Shown in pieces: positions 1-11,712 of a stretch of 64,000 bases of DNA; position 1 is the first letter of the stretch, and each line of letters opens with the position of its first letter. The notes below the pieces were generated by a model, which had not been told where the DNA came from, ran no database searches, and saw only the letters and a program-made list of their open reading frames with translations. Position numbers and translations under genes: made by a program. The DNA comes from Dioscorea cayenensis subsp. rotundata. Taxonomy: Eukaryota > Streptophyta > Magnoliopsida > Dioscoreales > Dioscoreaceae. Location: the NCBI RefSeq assembly GCF_009730915.1, contig NC_052489.1, positions 26,281,916 to 26,345,915 on the forward strand. The letters run 5' to 3'.

Positions 1-932
1 ATGTTCAAAATCAACTAAATTTCTCATATGACTTGATTTTTTCAATCCAGACATGAAAAGTCAACAATCCAATGCAGAAACAAGTGGCTTTTAGATTTCT
101 TCAAACTACCACAAAAATTTAGATAAAAGTTCTCGTGCCGATCAACAAAATATAATGGAAATATATTCATTTTCTAACTCTCAATCTCCCTTTATTTTAC
201 GCAACTAGAGATTGAGAATATCATTTTGATTATTATAAATTATAATTATTTATATATTTTTATTGTTTTAAATATTTATTTTGAAATATAACTTTTTAAA
301 TATATTATTTAATTAATTTATTAATTATATTTGAAATTTTATTAAATAAATATGTTTTAATGAAATTAATATATAATACAAATAGTTAAAATGATGAATG
401 AAATAATTGTAAGTCTTATTTTATAGTATAACAATTATAGAAGATAGTTTAATAAATTGATTGTGAGTCATATTTTATAGTATAACTATTATGAAAGATA
501 ATTTACTGGGTAAGAGTTTAATGGGTTTGTGAGGTGGCATGAATATCAAAGTTTAAGATCTTATAACGATTAAAGTTGCACTTACTTTAAAATTTAAACA
601 ATAATCCAAAAAAATTCCACATATGATGAGCCATTAAAATTTAATAATTTAAATTTAACACAATGATGTAGGTACTGCTTTTATTTAGGTTAAATAAGTA
701 AAATTTAATATTTTAAATTTAACATGATGATGCCGGTACACCATGTCTGCTAGACTAGAGTAAAAGGATTATCTTTATTTTTATTTTTATTTTATAAAAT
801 GAACAAATCATTAACTTCAATAGTGTGAAAAACAGTTGATCTCTTGACCTCCCACCCTTAGGACTATAGTAAACCTAATGTTAAAATTTAGAAATTAATT
901 TGATGCGTTTTTTAAAACTTGCTGTGTCACTC
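1..932. other. AT-rich intergenic DNA
   Basis: No supported gene. The stretch is AT-rich with short repeated phrases such as two similar copies of a TTTTATAGTATAAC segment near 420 and 475. No splice-like coding segments or transposon ends were recognised. Confidence 0.6.
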
Positions 933-948
933 AAAAACTGATGAATAA

Positions 949-2609
949 AAGTCAAACAGTCAACAAATAAACACTACTCAATAACGGAATATAACAGAAC
1001 AAAATGAAGTAAAAGACCAAGTAAAAACACCAATGGTGGTCCCACAAAGAACAACACACACAAACCACAAAACCCTAGGGAAGGAAATTCACTAGGGAAG
1101 AGAAACACTCTGACAAAGACTAGATCTCGCCAGGATCCAAGGAAGGCTTCGATGAGACACTCGGCGTCGCGTCCGTAGAGAAGAAAAACTCAAGACTACG
1201 CTTGACCTTCCCAAATGGTTCCTCCAATCTTGGCTTCTTCGATTCAAGGGCTGCAGAAAACCAAAGAAAAAGCAAATGATCAATTTTTAATATAATGGCA
1301 GCATGCGGATTACAAATATTGTATGAAAAAATGCGGCTATTTCTTTCAAGCCAAATGCTCCAAATGATTGCTCGCGCAAGCAGGTCCCAAAGAAAAAGAA
1401 GATGCTTTCTATGGTTTTCCTCCACTCTCTCACAAATCCACAAGCGACTGAGGCCCACGATTAAGCCCCAAGAGTTGGCCAAAATAATTCCAAATGGAAG
1501 ATGCAACAGGGCAATGGATAAGAAGATGATCAGTCGACTCAATGTCACCGTGACACATAACACATCTGATGGAGTGTAGGAGGTTGCATTTGCGAAGAGC
1601 TAAATTTTCTAATGACAAGATTTTTTTTTCGCTTGATAAACAATTAAAAAGATTAATCTGTTTTGGGCAAAGGCCTTTAAGGATAGTTGGAGTCCATCCG
1701 CGGCGTAGTCCCCCATCATTCAGGAAATTATAGAAGAATTTAACAGTAAAAACACCATTAGCCGATAATTTCCACCGTTTCACATCTCTCCCCGAAGTGG
1801 GGTGCGAGATCAATTGATCAATCAAATTACGAGCAACAGGGAAGTCATCAAGTGGGACAATAGAATATCTACCGGCGGCCTCTTTGAGGGAAACTTCTTT
1901 GTTCTGCGTTGATAGAAAGAGGTCAAAAAATAAATTTGCCGGTGCACATCCTACCACCCAATTATAGAGCCAAAACAGAGTGGAGGCCCCATCACGGACG
2001 AGGGGAACAAGATTTTTCCTGATTGCCGGCAAGGCATGTAGAATACCATTCCTGAAGAACGATCGCTTGGGCAATGTTTATGGAATAGATTCCAAGTAGG
2101 AAAGTAATGATAATAATTTGTTCGGAAAATAAGATCACCGCACCACTGCCTCTTCTAAATTATTTTCCACCACCATCTGCCTAGCAAGGTAATATTAAAG
2201 GTGGTTAAATCTGCAAATCCTCGACCAACTAACCAATCTCATCTTCGAGTACTGACTATCTGGGTCTGACCATAAAAACTCTCTACAAATTTTATCAATA
2301 TTTTTAATTACCCAACAAGGTAGCTTATAAATTGAGGTTGGAATAGCAGATAGAACTGAATTCAAGAGAATAAGTCTTCCTCCAAGAGAGAGCAGTTTGG
2401 ATTTCCAAGTTGCTAACCTATTTTTTATTTTGCTTATTAGGATGTCTCAATCTTGTCTCCTTGGGTGACCACCAGAGATCAGAACACGGAGATATGTCAG
2501 TGGCAAGGTGTCCGGAACACAATGTAAGGTTATAGCCAGATAGGCAGGTGTCTTGAGGTTTTCTAAGTAGCATATAAGCAAATTATAAATAGATTATCCA
2601 CCTTTTTTT
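949..2609 (-). mobile_element. 5'-truncated L1-type LINE copy with 16-bp target-site duplication
   Basis: The segment is bounded by a perfect 16-bp direct repeat, AAAAACTGATGAATAA, at 933-948 and 2610-2625, the expected target-site duplication of a retroposed copy. Read on the minus strand it carries the end of a LINE ORF2: the region after the RT active site, then a zf-RVT-like C-terminal part, followed by about 170 bp of 3' UTR. It starts (5' end, near 2609) downstream of the YADD motif, so it is strongly 5'-truncated. Its sequence is clearly older than the copies at 5.1-11.9 and 15.6-17.6 kb, with several stops and frameshifts. The 3' end has no long poly(A); the last bases only weakly resemble the hairpin end of the other copies. 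Confidence 0.85.
1120..2603 (-). pseudogene. LINE ORF2 remnant (post-RT and zf-RVT part)
   Basis: Two overlapping open segments on the minus strand (1430-2074 and 1120-1563) together match the C-terminal part of the ORF2 at 15809-17509. Shared landmarks are a GVFTVKFFYNFLNDGG-like stretch, a cysteine/histidine segment of the C-x2-C...H-x4-C kind (CVMC...HLLIHC) and IIWSIWLERNSRIF, all typical of the zf-RVT domain at the end of plant LINE ORF2. Upstream, about 2450-2540 still reads as the LTYLRVLISGGHPRRQD equivalent, followed by an in-frame TGA where relatives have Trp. It cannot make a functional protein. Confidence 0.85.
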
Positions 2610-2625
2610 AAAAACTGATGAATAA

Positions 2626-2852
2626 CTAGCCAAACAAATTTTTATCATTTGAAATAAAGATATCACAGACAGTATCAACCTTGGCTATTTTTTTTAAAAT
2701 AATGATTATATTAATATATGCAACAATGTCATATGTTTACTTAAATAGGCCACTTAGTTTTTAAGATAATGATCACTTCATTTCTGATATTTTATTTTAT
2801 AGTTGTGATATATACTTACATTCTCCCTGACCACATTTTTTTTATATAAGAC

Positions 2853-2909
<57 letters not shown>

Positions 2910-3325
2910 TAAAATCAATATCTATATCAATTTTGAAGCTTAAATAATGCAGTATTACAAAAGATATAAATTTTTTGTTCAAAGATTTCCGGTTAGGAGT
3001 GTCGGATTTTTTTTCTCATTTGTTGTATTTTTCAAAATATATATAATTTAAATTTTCTTTTTATTATGAATTTTTCTTTTTCTTCCTTGGTTTTGATTAG
3101 GCCAATTAATTCAGATTATATATCATCTTTCATTATTGCATTAATCCCCTCTTTTGTATATTAACATATTAAAATCCCATCCTTTAATATGGCATACCAC
3201 AAAAACTCAAAGTCATTAACAAAAAAAAGAATGAATATTTTTGTATTAATATCACAAAAAAAAAAAAAAAGTTTACATCCCAATGAATTTAAAGAAAGAA
3301 AGAATAATTCAGTATCCAAAATGAA
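2626..3325. other. Intergenic DNA, 3' flank of the first AG-peptide gene
   Basis: AT-rich spacer with no coding signal apart from the AAT microsatellite noted separately. The last 150 bases share short phrases (ACTCAAA, TTTTGTATTAATAT) with the 3' flank of the second AG-peptide gene near 12400-12440, so they probably belong to the duplicated gene unit. Confidence 0.5.
2853..2909. repeat. (AAT)19 microsatellite
   Basis: An uninterrupted AAT trinucleotide run of about 57 bp. Confidence 0.95.
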
Positions 3326-3508
3326 TCAATGTATCAAATAGGTAACAAGGAGAGCCACAAGCATGAGAACATAAGCAATCCCTTGATCAAGTGCCTTGCC
3401 ATCCCCTGTTGCCGGAGATGGTGCCATTGCTTCTCCATGACTTAGCTCTATAAGTCCTGACAAAAAGAATGCAATGATAAACAAAGCACAGGCCTTCACT
3501 GAAGACAT
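3326..3508 (-). CDS. Arabinogalactan peptide (AGP16/20-type), copy A
   Basis: A complete 60-residue single-exon protein. Residues 1 to about 25 form a signal peptide (hydrophobic core CALFIIAFFLSGL, ending SHG). The mature segment begins with AMAPSPATGDGK, whose prolines would be hydroxylated and carry arabinogalactan. Residues from about 43 (DQGIAYVLMLVALLVTYLIH) are the C-terminal GPI-anchor signal. This architecture and the ending are characteristic of the plant AG-peptide family (Arabidopsis AGP16/20/22/41), which yields a tiny glycosylated peptide tethered outside the plasma membrane. It is one of three tandem copies here and is closest to copy C. The ATG chosen is the only one giving a signal peptide; a longer overlapping frame is a shadow. 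Confidence 0.93.
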   Translation of the reverse strand: MSSVKACALFIIAFFLSGLIELSHGEAMAPSPATGDGKALDQGIAYVLMLVALLVTYLIH

Positions 3509-3618
3509 CTTTCAACAAGAACAAGATGAAGAAGATGAAGTAGAAAGAGTTGAAGAAGTTCTGATGATGTTGTTTGATGAGATGGTATGAGATGAGAAAC
3601 AAAGTTTAATTAGAGGTC

Positions 3619-3628
3619 CTATATATAG
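3619..3628 (-). promoter_or_regulatory. TATA box of AG-peptide copy A
   Basis: CTATATATAG lies about 110 bp upstream of the start codon. The equivalent position in copies B and C also carries a TATA-like run next to a shared AGGT(C/T)CT motif, so it is likely the core promoter. It implies a 5' leader of roughly 80 nt. Confidence 0.7.
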
Positions 3629-3660
3629 TGCAATTGATGAGGTTTCTTAAAGAGTCCTTC

Positions 3661-3815
3661 CAAAATGGCTGCTTTAATAATTTGCTGACTCTTGTTTTGA
3701 ATAGGCGTGTTCAGTGACCGGCCACGTTTAAGGCCAAATTGTAAAACAAGAAAGGTTTCAATACACTGTGTGTTGACCAAGCTTGTGTGAACCGTATTTG
3801 ATATGGTCTAATTCA
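3661..3815 (-). promoter_or_regulatory. Conserved upstream block of AG-peptide copy A, with W-box core
   Basis: This segment aligns with 12925-13030 (copy B) and 15121-15260 (copy C): AAAATGGCTG or AAAATGCCGG, then a 'gaccggccac...ttaaggccaaatt'-type stretch, then TGTTGACCAAG. TTGACC (3773-3778) is a W-box core. Further up, ACACGTGACTTGTTCAT (near 4096) is also shared with copy B (near 13117), so the duplication unit reaches at least 600 bp upstream. Confidence 0.6.
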
Positions 3816-4633
3816 AACTGTAATTCAGACTGTGCATGGTGGGGTTTCTGTTAATTTATTATTTATTTCTTTTCAAGAATCTGTGTTTAATGAAGTTCCT
3901 GTGTTTTTGTGATGGAATCCGTCAGACTTAAGAAATTTTTAAAATAACTTATCCTGTATTATATTGCAATCATGATGATTTTAATAAGTATACAATTTAT
4001 ATAAATTTTTTTTTAGTTTATTTACATTAATTGGATTTTTTTTTATAAAGTGTTTGTGTTTTATTTAGAAAATGGGTAGTACATGCACATCCTTTACACG
4101 TGACTTGTTCATATTTATTTTAAAAAAATATAAATAGATTTATAATTTATACTCTTAAGATATGTATTAATAAAATGGTATAAATATATGAGTATTATTT
4201 ATTAAAAATATGTTTAAGTATTCACTTGCCATAAAATGTGATTTAAAAATTCATTATATAACTATTTATTAAATTAAAATTGAAATTGAAACGTAATGAC
4301 TGTATTTCATTTTGTTTTTTTTTAATAGCAAAAGTGGTTAAACCACCCAAAATATATAGAAAAAATAATAATTATTATAAAAATCATATTCATATGGGAA
4401 TTGGTTACTTCATTCTCCTCCCAGATCAAAGATGGAGGGTTTGAATCTCTTTAAAGGGGATCATTCATTTGTAGTTACACTATCAATCCTAAAGTCTTAA
4501 GAGTCTTCAATCGGATTCTTAATTTGTCAATCATAAATCTTAAAAGTCTTCAATTGAATTCTCAATTAGAAGGGAGTTTCACCGACACAAAATGATGTGC
4601 ACAAAAAAATCAAGATTGTATTTGTATTAGATA
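3816..4633. other. Intergenic DNA, distal upstream flank of copy A
   Basis: AT-rich, no coding region. It contains two duplicated phrases shared with the flank of copy B: CGTGACTTGTTCA near 4098 and GGATCATTCATTTGTA near 4468 (copy B near 13213). The second follows a GGGTTTGAATCTC string that resembles a tRNA B box but lacks the rest of a SINE. Confidence 0.5.
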
Positions 4634-4641
4634 GTCATTAC

Positions 4642-5017
4642 TAGAGGTGGGCATAGGCCGGTTAATCAGGCCCAGTAGGCCTGATCCGCCAGGTTGCGGT
4701 TCACCGGTCCACCGACCCAGACCCAGTTCGGCTGGGTGTAGAACCCGCCGGACCGGGTTGGCCCGCCGAACTTGACGAGTCCAGGTCACAGGAAGTCGGG
4801 CCCGGAATCGGCCCTACTTCTATGTTGACCCAGCGGGCCGGGCTAGGTTGGTCCACCCAATAAAAAACATTAAAAAATTCAAAAAATTAAAAAAAAGTAA
4901 AAAATTAGAAAATTAAAAAAAAAAGGGGTTGGGCCCGGCGGGTCGGCACCGGGTCAATGACCTGGCAGACCGGTTCCAGGCCAGGCCGGGTTGCCAGAAG
5001 GCCCGTGCCCACCTCTA
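4642..5017. mobile_element. hAT-like MITE, GC-rich, 8-bp TSD
   Basis: A 376-bp element with perfect 12-bp terminal inverted repeats (TAGAGGTGGGCA ... TGCCCACCTCTA); similarity continues to about 18 bp with two mismatches. It is flanked by an exact 8-bp duplication, GTCATTAC, at 4634-4641 and 5018-5025. An 8-bp TSD with TAGRGGTG-type ends is the signature of non-autonomous hAT-superfamily elements. The body is unusual for this locus: GC-rich arms full of GGCCCGG/CCGGGT words flank an A-rich centre (about 4860-4923). No transposase is encoded. Confidence 0.9.
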
Positions 5018-5221
5018 GTCATTACAGCATCTCCTATTTTTAAAGTGAATTTTTGTAATAATTTGAGAAAATGAATTTTAATGTTGGTATCCCGTATTTT
5101 TGGAGTGATGCCATTTGTTAAAAAGGAAAAAGGGGTTTTTTTTATCTTGATCTCAATGCAAATGTAGTTGACTGGCTCCCGTGAACAGTTTCTCTTCCCG
5201 TAAACAGTAATTTTTTACAGG

Positions 5222-8003
5222 ATGAGGTTTCTTGGTAGCTCCCGTGAAGGTCTCGGTGGCACCAACAACGGCTCTGGTGGTTTCCGGCACCCTCGCGGCG
5301 GAGCTCGTGGAAGTTTTCGTGGAAGATCAAGAAGCGGTTACGGTTGCTTTTCTTCTTTTCCCGGACCTTCTCATCTATCTCCTCCTCTTAAACCCGGACC
5401 TAAAAGGCTTCTCCCGGTGAGGGAGGGAGTCACCTTTGCTGAAGTAGTTCGCTCTCCGCCGCCTCCTGAGATCATCCCCCCTTCAGATCAACCCACTCTG
5501 AAACGTCGTCGCTCGCCGGATTACGGTGATATCCGTAAAAAGTGCTTGAGACACGGACACGGGGATCGAAGAATCGGAACATCAACTCACTTGTAAGAGA
5601 TGTTCTGGCGTGGGCCACTTCGCAATCCGATGTCCTCTGCGCACTCCCCCACATCGTCCTGACGGTAAGAAAGCCAGAGTGAGAACCAAACTATCTTCTC
5701 CGAATAACCCTACTGAACTTAAACCCCTCCTTCGAGTGCCCGTTCGATCTTCACCCGCATCTCTTCGTGTATCCTTACCCATCACTGAAGCCATTTTAAA
5801 ATCCAAAGAAGACCTCAAAAAAATGGTGATTATTAGGGTTTTATCTGGCAATGCAAGTGTCCGATCTCTTCATTCCTCTCTTCCTCAATGCTTGGATACT
5901 GGTCTTTGTGAGCATATTACTCCTTTCAACAATGACTTTATTCTCACTATGGCCTCTGCAAGGGATGCTGCAATGGTGGTTAAGAGAAGTCCGTTTTCCC
6001 TGACTTCTTCTCATGGACCTTGTAAGCTTAGCCTCTCCCATTGGACCGCCGAGTTTGGATCGCATGCGATAGCTGCTGGAAATTACAATTGGATTAGAAT
6101 TTCCAATCTCCCTCTCCATTGCTGGAATTGGGATTCAATTGTCGAGATTCTCAAACCGATTGGTGATCTTATATATGTTCAAAAGAAAGAACACATTTCA
6201 CTTGAATACATTAGAACACTGGTCAGACTCAAATCCTCAATCAGCTTCCCTTTGGAGATCACGGTGGACGTTGGGGTAAGGAGCTTCTTAGTGAAACTGG
6301 AAGATGATGGAGCCCATGTTATTCGCTCCAAGGTCGTGCATGGTCCGGTGATTAAGAACACTTCCCAGATTCCTCTGAACCCTCAAGACCCACCTCGTCG
6401 CCCTCAGAACCTTCCAGATCCACCTCCAGATCCGCCTCGCCGCAGCACTCATCAAGTCCCTAAGGCTTCTAAAGGTAAAGAACCCATTATTCAATCCCTC
6501 ATTGATGATAATCCCGGCGAGACTGTTGAGCGTAGCTCCGGTCTTGGCCACTCGACGAGGATCGACACCCATGGAACTCAAGGAGATGATCCCCCTCCCC
6601 CTCCCGTTGATCGGCCGTCGGCCGGAGCCTCTGAATCCTTGTCGGTTTCTCGTGAGAAACCCAAGATAGAGGCCCTTCATCGTTGCCATGCAGGTGGCAG
6701 CGTAATGGTCAGCCACTCCTTGGCCGTTGCTCTGCCTCGAGATGGGGACTTTGAAATAACTTTTGGCTCCTTGCATTCGTCCCTCCTGCCTCGAGATCGT
6801 AACTCCCAAGATTCCTGCAATAATTCAAACAATGATCCCACATGTGACTCTATGATTGTGCCTCACGATAAGATCTCTTCTGTTAAAATTCTTCATCAAG
6901 ATAAGATTTCACCTGATAAAATTCCTCATCAAGATAAGATTTCTGATCCCATTTCACTGATGAACGTTGATCAGATGCCTCGTGATAACCAACTTTCAAT
7001 CACCCCAATATCTTCATCCATCCTTGAGAGCTCGCCTCGAGATTATCACATTCCTGATATCTCCTCTGATGGCACTTTTTTGCCTCATGATAAGCTCTCT
7101 TCAGATCTTGATCTATTTCCATCTGCCAAGAATCCCTTGCCTCGTGATAAGCATTTCACTTCTACCAATTTGGATACTTCCAAAACAAATATCCCTCAGA
7201 TATCGATACTGGGGAAGGTGTCTTACTCTTCCCCTAAGAAAATACCAACAGACTCCAATTTGCAGGGGAATTTACCCTCACACTTGAAAATTTCTCCCCC
7301 AACTATTCCAATACCAGATGGATATAAATGGATTTTCGTCCATGGTGGTTGGACCTTGATCCCAAGTATTAATTCTAACAAATTTTATTCTCAAGATCCC
7401 TCACCCCAGGATGCTCCATCAGACGTTCCCTCTGATGAAGAACTACTGGACTGGGGTGATGATGAGGACTTTCTTGAGAATGACTTGGCAGATGACGACA
7501 CTTTTCTTGAAGAAGGTAATCTCAATCAACTCGAACATGATCCTCACTCAACTGTTGACATGGAAGATGTGCAAATGATTGATACTATTCCAACTCCTAT
7601 GTCAGATACTCCTGCAGTTGAAATTGAACTTGAAGAAACTAGTTCCTTGGGAAATAATCCAACTCATATTCCCACTGCTCCAAAACAAATTAGAAGAAGT
7701 GATAGACCCAAAAAGCCTTCTGGACGTTGGAATGAAGAAGCAGGGTTTGTTCCCCTTCCTCCTCGATCCTCTAAGAAGAAAATACCTGAAAATCCAAGAG
7801 AAGGTACGCCTAACCTTATTAATTCAGTATTTTCTTCTTGGACTGATGCGCAACTTATTAATTATAGCAATTCTTGTGGCATTAAATTCCTAGGATCTCC
7901 TACCCATAAAACCAAATGCCTAGATAAAATTCGTTCTCTTGAAAAGGAAAGAGCCTCCAATGACTCTAAAATCCCTGGATCTCCTTCGAGATCAAACTCC
8001 TAG
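5222..8003 (+). pseudogene. LINE ORF1 (gag-like, CCHC zinc knuckle), frameshifted
   Basis: The RNA-binding protein of the LINE, read in two frames. The first frame (5222 to about 5550) begins MRFLGSSREGLGG and is rich in Arg-Gly (RGG-like). A one-base shift in about 5535-5550 then joins the long 5610-8003 frame, which upstream of its first Met reads a CCHC zinc knuckle, C-x2-C-x4-H-x4-C (CKRCSGVGHFAIRC, 5592-5633). This is followed by a DUF4283-like segment with the HWTAEFG...WIRISNLPLHCWN signature of plant LINE/zinc-knuckle proteins. The middle holds a degenerate series of P-(R/H)-D-K phrases, and the C-terminus has a SAP-like SWTDAQLINYSNSCGI stretch. It ends 18 bp before ORF2 in the same frame. 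The shift is probably a lesion; programmed frameshifting is not excluded. Confidence 0.85.
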
Positions 8004-8021
8004 ATTTATTATTGTTTTTTA

Positions 8022-11000
8022 ATGAAAATTCTAAACTGGAATGTTAGAGGTCTTGGCAAACCTTCTAAATGCCATTTAGTTAAAGATGTCATTTTAAATT
8101 CACAAGCAGACGTCGTCTGCCTTCAAGAATCCAAAATTCAAGATCTTCATAGATCTTTTTGGAGATTGCTTGGAGGCAAGCGCATTGATGCCTTTGATTA
8201 TCTGCCAGCAATAGGTACTGCTGGTGGCATTATTATTGCTTGGGATAGCTCTCTTGTCCTTGGAACTCTAATTCTTAAGGGATCCTTCTCCATTTCCATT
8301 GGATTTACTAACCGGACTAACAATCATTTCTGGGTTTGCACGAGTGTTTATGGCCCAAATTCTAGATCCATAAGACCCGAATTTTGGAATGAACTCCGCC
8401 ATTTACGAAATCTCATCTCTACCCCTTGGGTAATTTGCGGAGATTTCAACACTGTGTTTACCATAGAAGACAAAAACAATGGAATTTTCAATTCAAGAGA
8501 CATCTCTACTTCCCAAAATATCCTAAGTGATCTTGACCTCATTGATCCCCCCATTAGTGGGAGAAGATTTACCTGGACCAATGGTCAATCTGATCCAATC
8601 TGGATTCGTTTAGACCGATTCCTTTACTCCCACAATTGGTTATCTCTTTATCCCAGAACTACTCAATTCGTTCTTCCTAGATTTGGATCTGACCACTCTC
8701 CTATTTGTCTGGATTTTGGAGATCATCTTCAACGGCCCAGAATTTTTAGATTTGAGAAATTCTGGTACACCAATTCTCAATTAGATAATCTAATACATGG
8801 TTGGTGGATGAAAATTAATCCTGTTGGTTGTGGAGCTTTTATCTTTTCTAAAAAACTTTCTCACTTGAAAACCAATCTTCGCTCTTGGTCCAAGAACTCC
8901 TTTGGTGCCTCGAAACTTCTTAAAAATAGCCTTCTCACAGAATTAAACTCCCTTGATATCATTGGTGAAAGTAGACCTCTTTTTGAAGATGAATCCAATC
9001 GGCTTTCCCAAATTCGCTCCGAACTTTACACTATTTTAAATCAGGAAGAAATCTACTGGAAACAGAGATCTAGAATTACCTGGCTCAGAGAAGGTGACTC
9101 TAATACAAAATTTTTTCAATAAGTAGCAAATGGAAGGAGAAACAAAAACCATATTCCGCGTATCTGTCATAACGGACATTGGATTGACGATAATAAGCAA
9201 ATTGGTAGGATATTCAATGATCATTTCCATTCCCTATTTGGCACTTCTATTCCCAACAGATTTCTACTAGACTGGAAGTATCTTTTTGATTACAAGGAAA
9301 GGGTTGATCTCTCTCAGCTTGAAACTCCCTTCACTCTTGAAGAAATAAAACAAGCTGTTTTTGATCTAAACTCTGATAAAGCTCCAGGTCCAGATGGCTT
9401 CCCTATTTTCTTCTTTCAGAAACACTGGACCACCCTTCTTGACTCCTTTGTTAAATTATGTGATGACTTCTATGAAGGAACAATCAACTTCGAGCGTCTA
9501 AATTGGATTCATATTGCACTTATCGCAAAAAATAATGAGCCAGGGGATGTATCGAACTATCGTCCCATTAGTCTTATCAACTCCACCTGTAAAATTATTT
9601 CGAAGATCCTTGCTTCCCGGCTTAGCACTGTGATTAGTAATCTGGTGGATGATTCACAATCTGGCTTTATTAAAGGTAGATGCATTGCGGATAATATTAT
9701 TGGTGCCCAAGAAGTTATCTTCAATTTGCAAAAGCGAAAATTACTTGGTTATGTCTTCAAAGTGGATTTTGCAAAAGCTTTTGACTCTTTAGATTGGAAC
9801 TTCCTCCTTGATGTCCTTGCTGCTAGAGGCTTTGGATCTAGATGGCTTTCCTGGATTCATACTATTCTTAGTACTGCCAAGACTCAGTTCATCATTAACG
9901 GAACCACTCAGGGATACATTAGATGTAAAAGAGGTCTGAGACAAGGTGATCCCTTATCACCCCTGCTTTTTGCTCTTGCTACAGATGTCCTAAGCGCTAT
10001 GTTCTCCCATGCACTCAGATCCAAAGTGTTAGTGGGTGTTCCCTTGGATCCTTTGATCAACATTTGCCACATTCAATATGCTGATGACCTCTTAATATTC
10101 TCTTTGGAGGACAAGAAGATCTTCAAATCATCAAATTAATTCTTTATCTTTTTGAGGGGTCTTCGGTCTTTCCATAAATTTTTTTCAAAAAGTCGTTTGT
10201 ATTCTACACATTATGGCTTCCAACCACATTACACTTCCGCCAGAATCCTTAGCGCTCCGAAGCTGTTTGCCAATCACTTACTTAGGGATTCCTCTTTCTG
10301 GAAGAAGACCAAGACGTATTGACTGGGCAAAGCTCATTGGAATGGTTCGATCTAGACTCAACCCCTGGAAAGCAAATTACTTATCCCTTGGTGGCCGCCT
10401 AACTCTCATTAATTTTGTGCTTTCAACGGTTCCAGTTTATTGGATGTCGGTCTTCAAACTTCCCGCTTGGGTAATCAAAGATATTGATCAAATTCGAAGA
10501 GATTTTCTATGGAAAGGTCCTGATCTGGGTTCCAAAGGAATCAGACTGATTGCTTGGAATAGAATTACCAGGCCCCGTGATATGGGGGGCTGGGGAATCC
10601 TCAACCTTCAGGAATTTAACAAAGCTTTACTTGGGAAGTGGTGGTGGAAATTGACTTGTAATCCAGACAGTGGTTGGGCTAAAATCATTCAATCCAATTA
10701 CTCAATTAGAAGCCCAAACGGAATCTTATTCCATAATCCACCTAGAAATAAATCTTTCTTTTGGGCAGGAGTGAATTCCTCTCTTTTACCATTTCGTTCC
10801 TGCATAAACAAAATTATCAGAAATGGTTTAAACACATCTCTTTGGTCTGACCGTTGGCATGCTGGACAATTGCTTAAAGATCTTTGGCCAACACTTTTCG
10901 CTGATTGTACATCTCCTTGGATTAATATCAGACAATTCATCCAACATATTAATAACCCAGAGATTCTTTTTCGCTCTGCTTCCCCTGATATGTTGTCCTC

Positions 11001-11712
11001 TCTTCTAGAGATCATTCCTGATTGCTCCCATAATCAGGAAGATACCTACTCCTGGGCACTGGAAAAAAGTGGAAATTTCACAGTCAAATCCTTTTATAAA
11101 TTCCTTATTGATGGTGGAATGCGTAGTCCGCATTACTCTCAATTCTGGAAAATCCGCTGCCCTAGCAAAATAACTCTTTTTTGCTGGCTTGCTGGGGAAG
11201 ATAAAATACTGACTCTTACAAATCTTTTCAAGAAAGGGTGCAACATTCAAAACTCCACAGATACATGTGTTCTATGTCCCAAAGCCTCTGAGAAGCTTAA
11301 CCATCTTTTCCTTGAATGTGATTTCTCCAGACGTATCTGGACTTTTTTCTCACAAATCCTTGGTTTCAATCTCTCCCCACATTCAATTCCCACACTTTGG
11401 ACTACTTGGATTCCATCCCTTATCCCTCAACACCGAACTCTCTGGGATCTCATTTCCGCATGCGATTTTTGTGGAATATATGGATTGAAGGAAATAATCG
11501 TATTTTTTCCAATTGATCGCTTTTACCGCTTTTACAATATTTTTTTATTAAAATTGCTAATATGCTTCTTTCTTGGTTTTTCAACAAATTACGATAGACA
11601 ACGATCATCTTTTAATGAAGCTTCCCAGAAAATTAAGCGCTCTCTTAATTTCTTAAGCGCTAAAGTCTCAAATCAAGCTGGAGATCCCGACTCCAATCTT
11701 GCGCAGGAGTAG
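8022..11712 (+). pseudogene. LINE ORF2 (AP-type endonuclease, reverse transcriptase, zf-RVT), broken
   Basis: The frame 8022-9122 encodes an exonuclease-endonuclease-phosphatase domain: MKILNWNVRGLG, the catalytic Glu in CLQESK, GDFNTVF and the terminal SDHSPICLDF. A TAA at 9120-9122 interrupts the frame where relatives continue into VANGR. The same frame then carries the RT domain: APGPDGFP, motif A VDFAKAFDSLDW, motif B RGLRQGDPLSPLLF and motif C YADD at 10077-10088. After about 10105 the reading shifts at least twice before the 10213-11712 frame, which holds the thumb and zf-RVT part (CVLC...HLFLEC). A further pair of compensating shifts lies at about 11450 and 11580. Few lesions relative to its length suggest a fairly recent insertion. 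Confidence 0.9.

Noticed and set aside
2570-2605. A second LINE 3' terminus (TTATCCACC before a T run) in plus orientation
   Set aside because: These bases still read as ORF2 of the minus-strand LINE, and the 16-bp TSD follows directly, so the likeness is chance.
2853-2909. CRISPR-like or satellite array
   Set aside because: A simple AAT microsatellite without spacers; no CRISPR array is present anywhere in the window.
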